DNA of 64,000 nucleotides from positions 1 through 64,000 of the forward strand of contig JAFGXL010000020.1 of NCBI GenBank assembly GCA_016936655.1, in the 5' to 3' direction. Shown here piece after piece: positions 62,604 through 64,000 of this stretch; position 1 is the stretch's first letter, and each line of letters opens with the position of its first letter. Position numbers and translations under genes: made by a program. This DNA comes from Nitrospirota bacterium. GTDB taxonomy: Bacteria > Nitrospirota > Thermodesulfovibrionia > Thermodesulfovibrionales > Dissulfurispiraceae. The notes below the pieces were generated by a model that worked only from the letters and a program-made list of their open reading frames with translations, searched no databases and had not been told where the DNA came from.

Positions 62604-62996
62604 ATGATTCTTGGAATAGGCACAGACATTGTTGAGATCAAGAGGATTAAGCACGCGATTGCGCGCTGGGGCAACAGGTTAGTTGAAAGGATCTTTAGCC
62701 CAAGGGAGATAGAGTATTGCTACTCAAAGAGCGAACCTTCAACTCACTTTGCAGCACGCTTTGCAGCAAAAGAGGCATTGATAAAGGCGATTGGAACAAG
62801 CTCAATAGGTTCAGGTGCTGCTTATTCGTTAAAAAATATAGAGGTCTCAAACAGCCAATCCGGCGCTCCAATGCTTGTGCTGAAGCCGGGTATTATAGAT
62901 CAGGATAAATATGAGGGGTCACTTCGACTGCATCTGACACTTACGCATGAGCGTGAATATGCCTGCGCCTTTGTTGTTCTTGAAACAAATCGATAA
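62604..62996 (+). CDS. acpS: Holo-acyl-carrier-protein synthase AcpS
   Basis: 130 residues. Transfers phosphopantetheine to ACP. MILGIGTDIVEIKRIKHAI with the metal-binding Asp, RIFSPREIEYC, and FAARFAAKEALIKAIGT with the second acidic ligand; LTLTHEREYACAFVV near the end. ATG 62604 follows caggaga. Confidence 0.95.
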   Translation: MILGIGTDIVEIKRIKHAIARWGNRLVERIFSPREIEYCYSKSEPSTHFAARFAAKEALIKAIGTSSIGSGAAYSLKNIEVSNSQSGAPMLVLKPGIIDQDKYEGSLRLHLTLTHEREYACAFVVLETNR

Positions 62997-63009
62997 TAAA
63001 AGGTATAAT
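62980..63009 (+). promoter_or_regulatory. Candidate promoter of the etf genes
   Basis: TTGAAA (62980-62985), 18 bases, TATAAT (63004-63009), starting inside the end of acpS. A small dyad TCTTGA-AAA-TCAAGA (63015-63029) lies at the expected transcript start. Confidence 0.6.
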
Positions 63010-63088
63010 TTCAATCTTGAAAATCAAGAACCACTTCAACAAAAGTCTCGTGCTTTCAATCAATTAATAATATAGAAGGAGGGTTCGG

Positions 63089-63877
63089 GTGAGAATAATA
63101 GTTTTTGTAAAACAGGTTCCCGATACCGCTGAAGTAAAGATCAATCCAGAGACAAATACACTTGTGCGCGAAGGTGTTCCAAGTATTATAAACCCATATG
63201 ATGTCCATGCTCTTGAGGCTGCTCTACAGATACGCGACCATAAGGGCGGAAAGGTGATTGTTGTGACTATGGGTCCACCGCAGGCTGAAGATGCTCTCAG
63301 AGAGGCTGTATCCATGGGTGCGGATGAGGTCTTTCTGGTATCAGATAGGGCATTTGCCGGGGCTGACACATGGGCAACTTCCTATGCTTTATACAGGGCT
63401 GCGGAGAAGATCGGTTTTGACATCATACTGTGCGGTAAACAGGCTATAGACGGAGATACAGCGCAGGTTGGTCCAGAGACCGCAGAGTTTCTTAACATAC
63501 CGCATATCTCTTACATCAGAAAAATTGAGGATGTGTCTGAAAGCTCCATAAAGGTACAGAGGCTGATGGACGACGGTTACGATATTGTTGAATCATCGCT
63601 TCCTCTGCTTATGACAGTTGTTAAAGAGATTAATACCCCTAGACTCCCATCTTTGAAGGGCAAGATGGCTGCAAAGAAGGCTGTTATAAATAAGCTTGAT
63701 CTCGAGGCTCTCGGGGGCAAAGAAATAGAGGCCAATGTAGGACTTAAGGGATCACCTACACAGGTCAGAAACATCTTTGCTCCGAAGTGCCAGGTCCAGA
63801 AGCGCGAATTGAGCGGAACACCAGAAGAGCAGGTGGCAGCTCTTGTTCAGGATTTAAGGAGGATAAGATGCGCATAG
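63089..63877 (+). CDS. etfB: Electron transfer flavoprotein beta subunit
   Basis: 262 residues. Adenine-nucleotide-alpha-hydrolase fold subunit of ETF. IIVFVKQVPDTAEVKINPET, HALEAALQIRDH, VVTMGPPQAEDALREAVSMGADEVFLV (by parts) and ILCGKQAIDGDTAQVGPETAEFL, which contains the ETF-beta signature. GTG start with the strong site gaaggaggg. Overlaps the next gene by 10 bases. Confidence 0.95.
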   Translation: MRIIVFVKQVPDTAEVKINPETNTLVREGVPSIINPYDVHALEAALQIRDHKGGKVIVVTMGPPQAEDALREAVSMGADEVFLVSDRAFAGADTWATSYALYRAAEKIGFDIILCGKQAIDGDTAQVGPETAEFLNIPHISYIRKIEDVSESSIKVQRLMDDGYDIVESSLPLLMTVVKEINTPRLPSLKGKMAAKKAVINKLDLEALGGKEIEANVGLKGSPTQVRNIFAPKCQVQKRELSGTPEEQVAALVQDLRRIRCA

Positions 63878-64000
63878 TTGTTATCTCTGACAAATGTGTT
63901 TCATGCGGAGTATGCGTTGATTCATGTCCGTTTTCAGCCATAGAGATGAGAGATGAGAAAGCGTTTATTACTGAAGGATGCCAGTTCTGCAGGGCATGTA
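63868..64000 (+). CDS. Ferredoxin-domain protein, probably Fd-EtfA (cut by window end)
   Basis: Only the first 44 codons are in the window. They encode a 4Fe-4S ferredoxin motif, CVSCGVCVDSCPFSAIEM, and the start of a second, CQFCRAC. Position after etfB, with overlapping ends, suggests an ETF alpha subunit with an N-terminal ferredoxin domain, as found in bifurcating or membrane-linked ETFs of anaerobes. The EtfA part itself is outside the window. Confidence 0.75.
   Translation, partial: MRIVVISDKCVSCGVCVDSCPFSAIEMRDEKAFITEGCQFCRAC

Overview
The window looks like the chromosome of a motile, Gram-negative, probably anaerobic or microaerophilic bacterium with moderate-to-low G+C. P- and L-ring genes (flgI, flgH, flgA) show an outer membrane. 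A B12-dependent ribonucleotide reductase, an electron-transfer flavoprotein followed by a ferredoxin-fused partner, a selenocysteine-type peroxiredoxin and a small dihaem cytochrome suit a lineage such as Nitrospirota (Thermodesulfovibrionia-like) or a deltaproteobacterial relative. The assignment is an inference from gene content only. No mobile element, CRISPR array, prophage or rRNA was seen.

Layout. 0.1-4.5 kb: ilvD, a tRNA-Gly(CCC), a peroxiredoxin whose peroxidatic cysteine codon is an in-frame TGA (predicted Sec86), two adjacent YeeE/YedE half-transporters and a small secreted orphan. 4.5-6.4 kb: a dihaem cytochrome behind a -24/-12 (sigma-54) promoter and a receiver-less sigma-54 activator. 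6.4-50.1 kb: one continuous plus-strand flagellar and chemotaxis block. It runs TPR protein, FleS/FleR-like two-component pair, flgB-flgC-fliE-fliF-fliG-fliH-fliI-fliJ-motE-like, fliK-flgD-flgE, fliL-fliM-fliN-fliO-fliP-fliQ-fliR-flhB-flhA-flhF-flhG-fliA, a HEAT-repeat protein, cheR-REC-cheY-cheA-[cheW-cheZ fusion]-cheB-mcp-REC-HDOD, a small orphan, flgF-flgG-flgA-flgH-flgI-[flgJ-M23], flgM-flgN-flgK-flgL, csrA-fliW. Flagellin, filament cap and stator genes are absent and must lie elsewhere. 50.2-64 kb: housekeeping genes greA, pyrK-pyrD, a SAM hydrolase-family gene, a DEAD-box helicase behind its own attenuator-like hairpin, a TPP riboswitch with terminator driving thiS-thiG-thiE-thiC (with nrdJ, a DUF218 gene and pdxJ downstream), then minus-strand lipocalin and LysE-type exporter, acpS, etfB and the start of a ferredoxin-EtfA.

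How it works together. Matches to the sigma-54 consensus (TGGCAY-N5-TTGCW) precede the cytochrome gene, flgB, fliK, fliL and flgF, with a weaker one before the TPR gene, and two sigma-54 activators are encoded upstream. A sigma-28-like promoter precedes flgM-flgN-flgK-flgL, and FliA plus FlgM are both present. This is the usual two-tier hierarchy of sigma-54 for basal body and hook and FliA for late genes. CsrA and FliW next to flgL fit post-transcriptional control of flagellin.

Most notable: the TGA/Sec peroxiredoxin, a single polypeptide joining CheW to a complete CheZ phosphatase, FlgJ fused to an M23 peptidase domain, the 54-bp composite dyad upstream of fliL, and the promoter-terminator leader of the DEAD-box helicase. 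I see no clearly new multi-gene system; the novelty is in these fusions and control elements.
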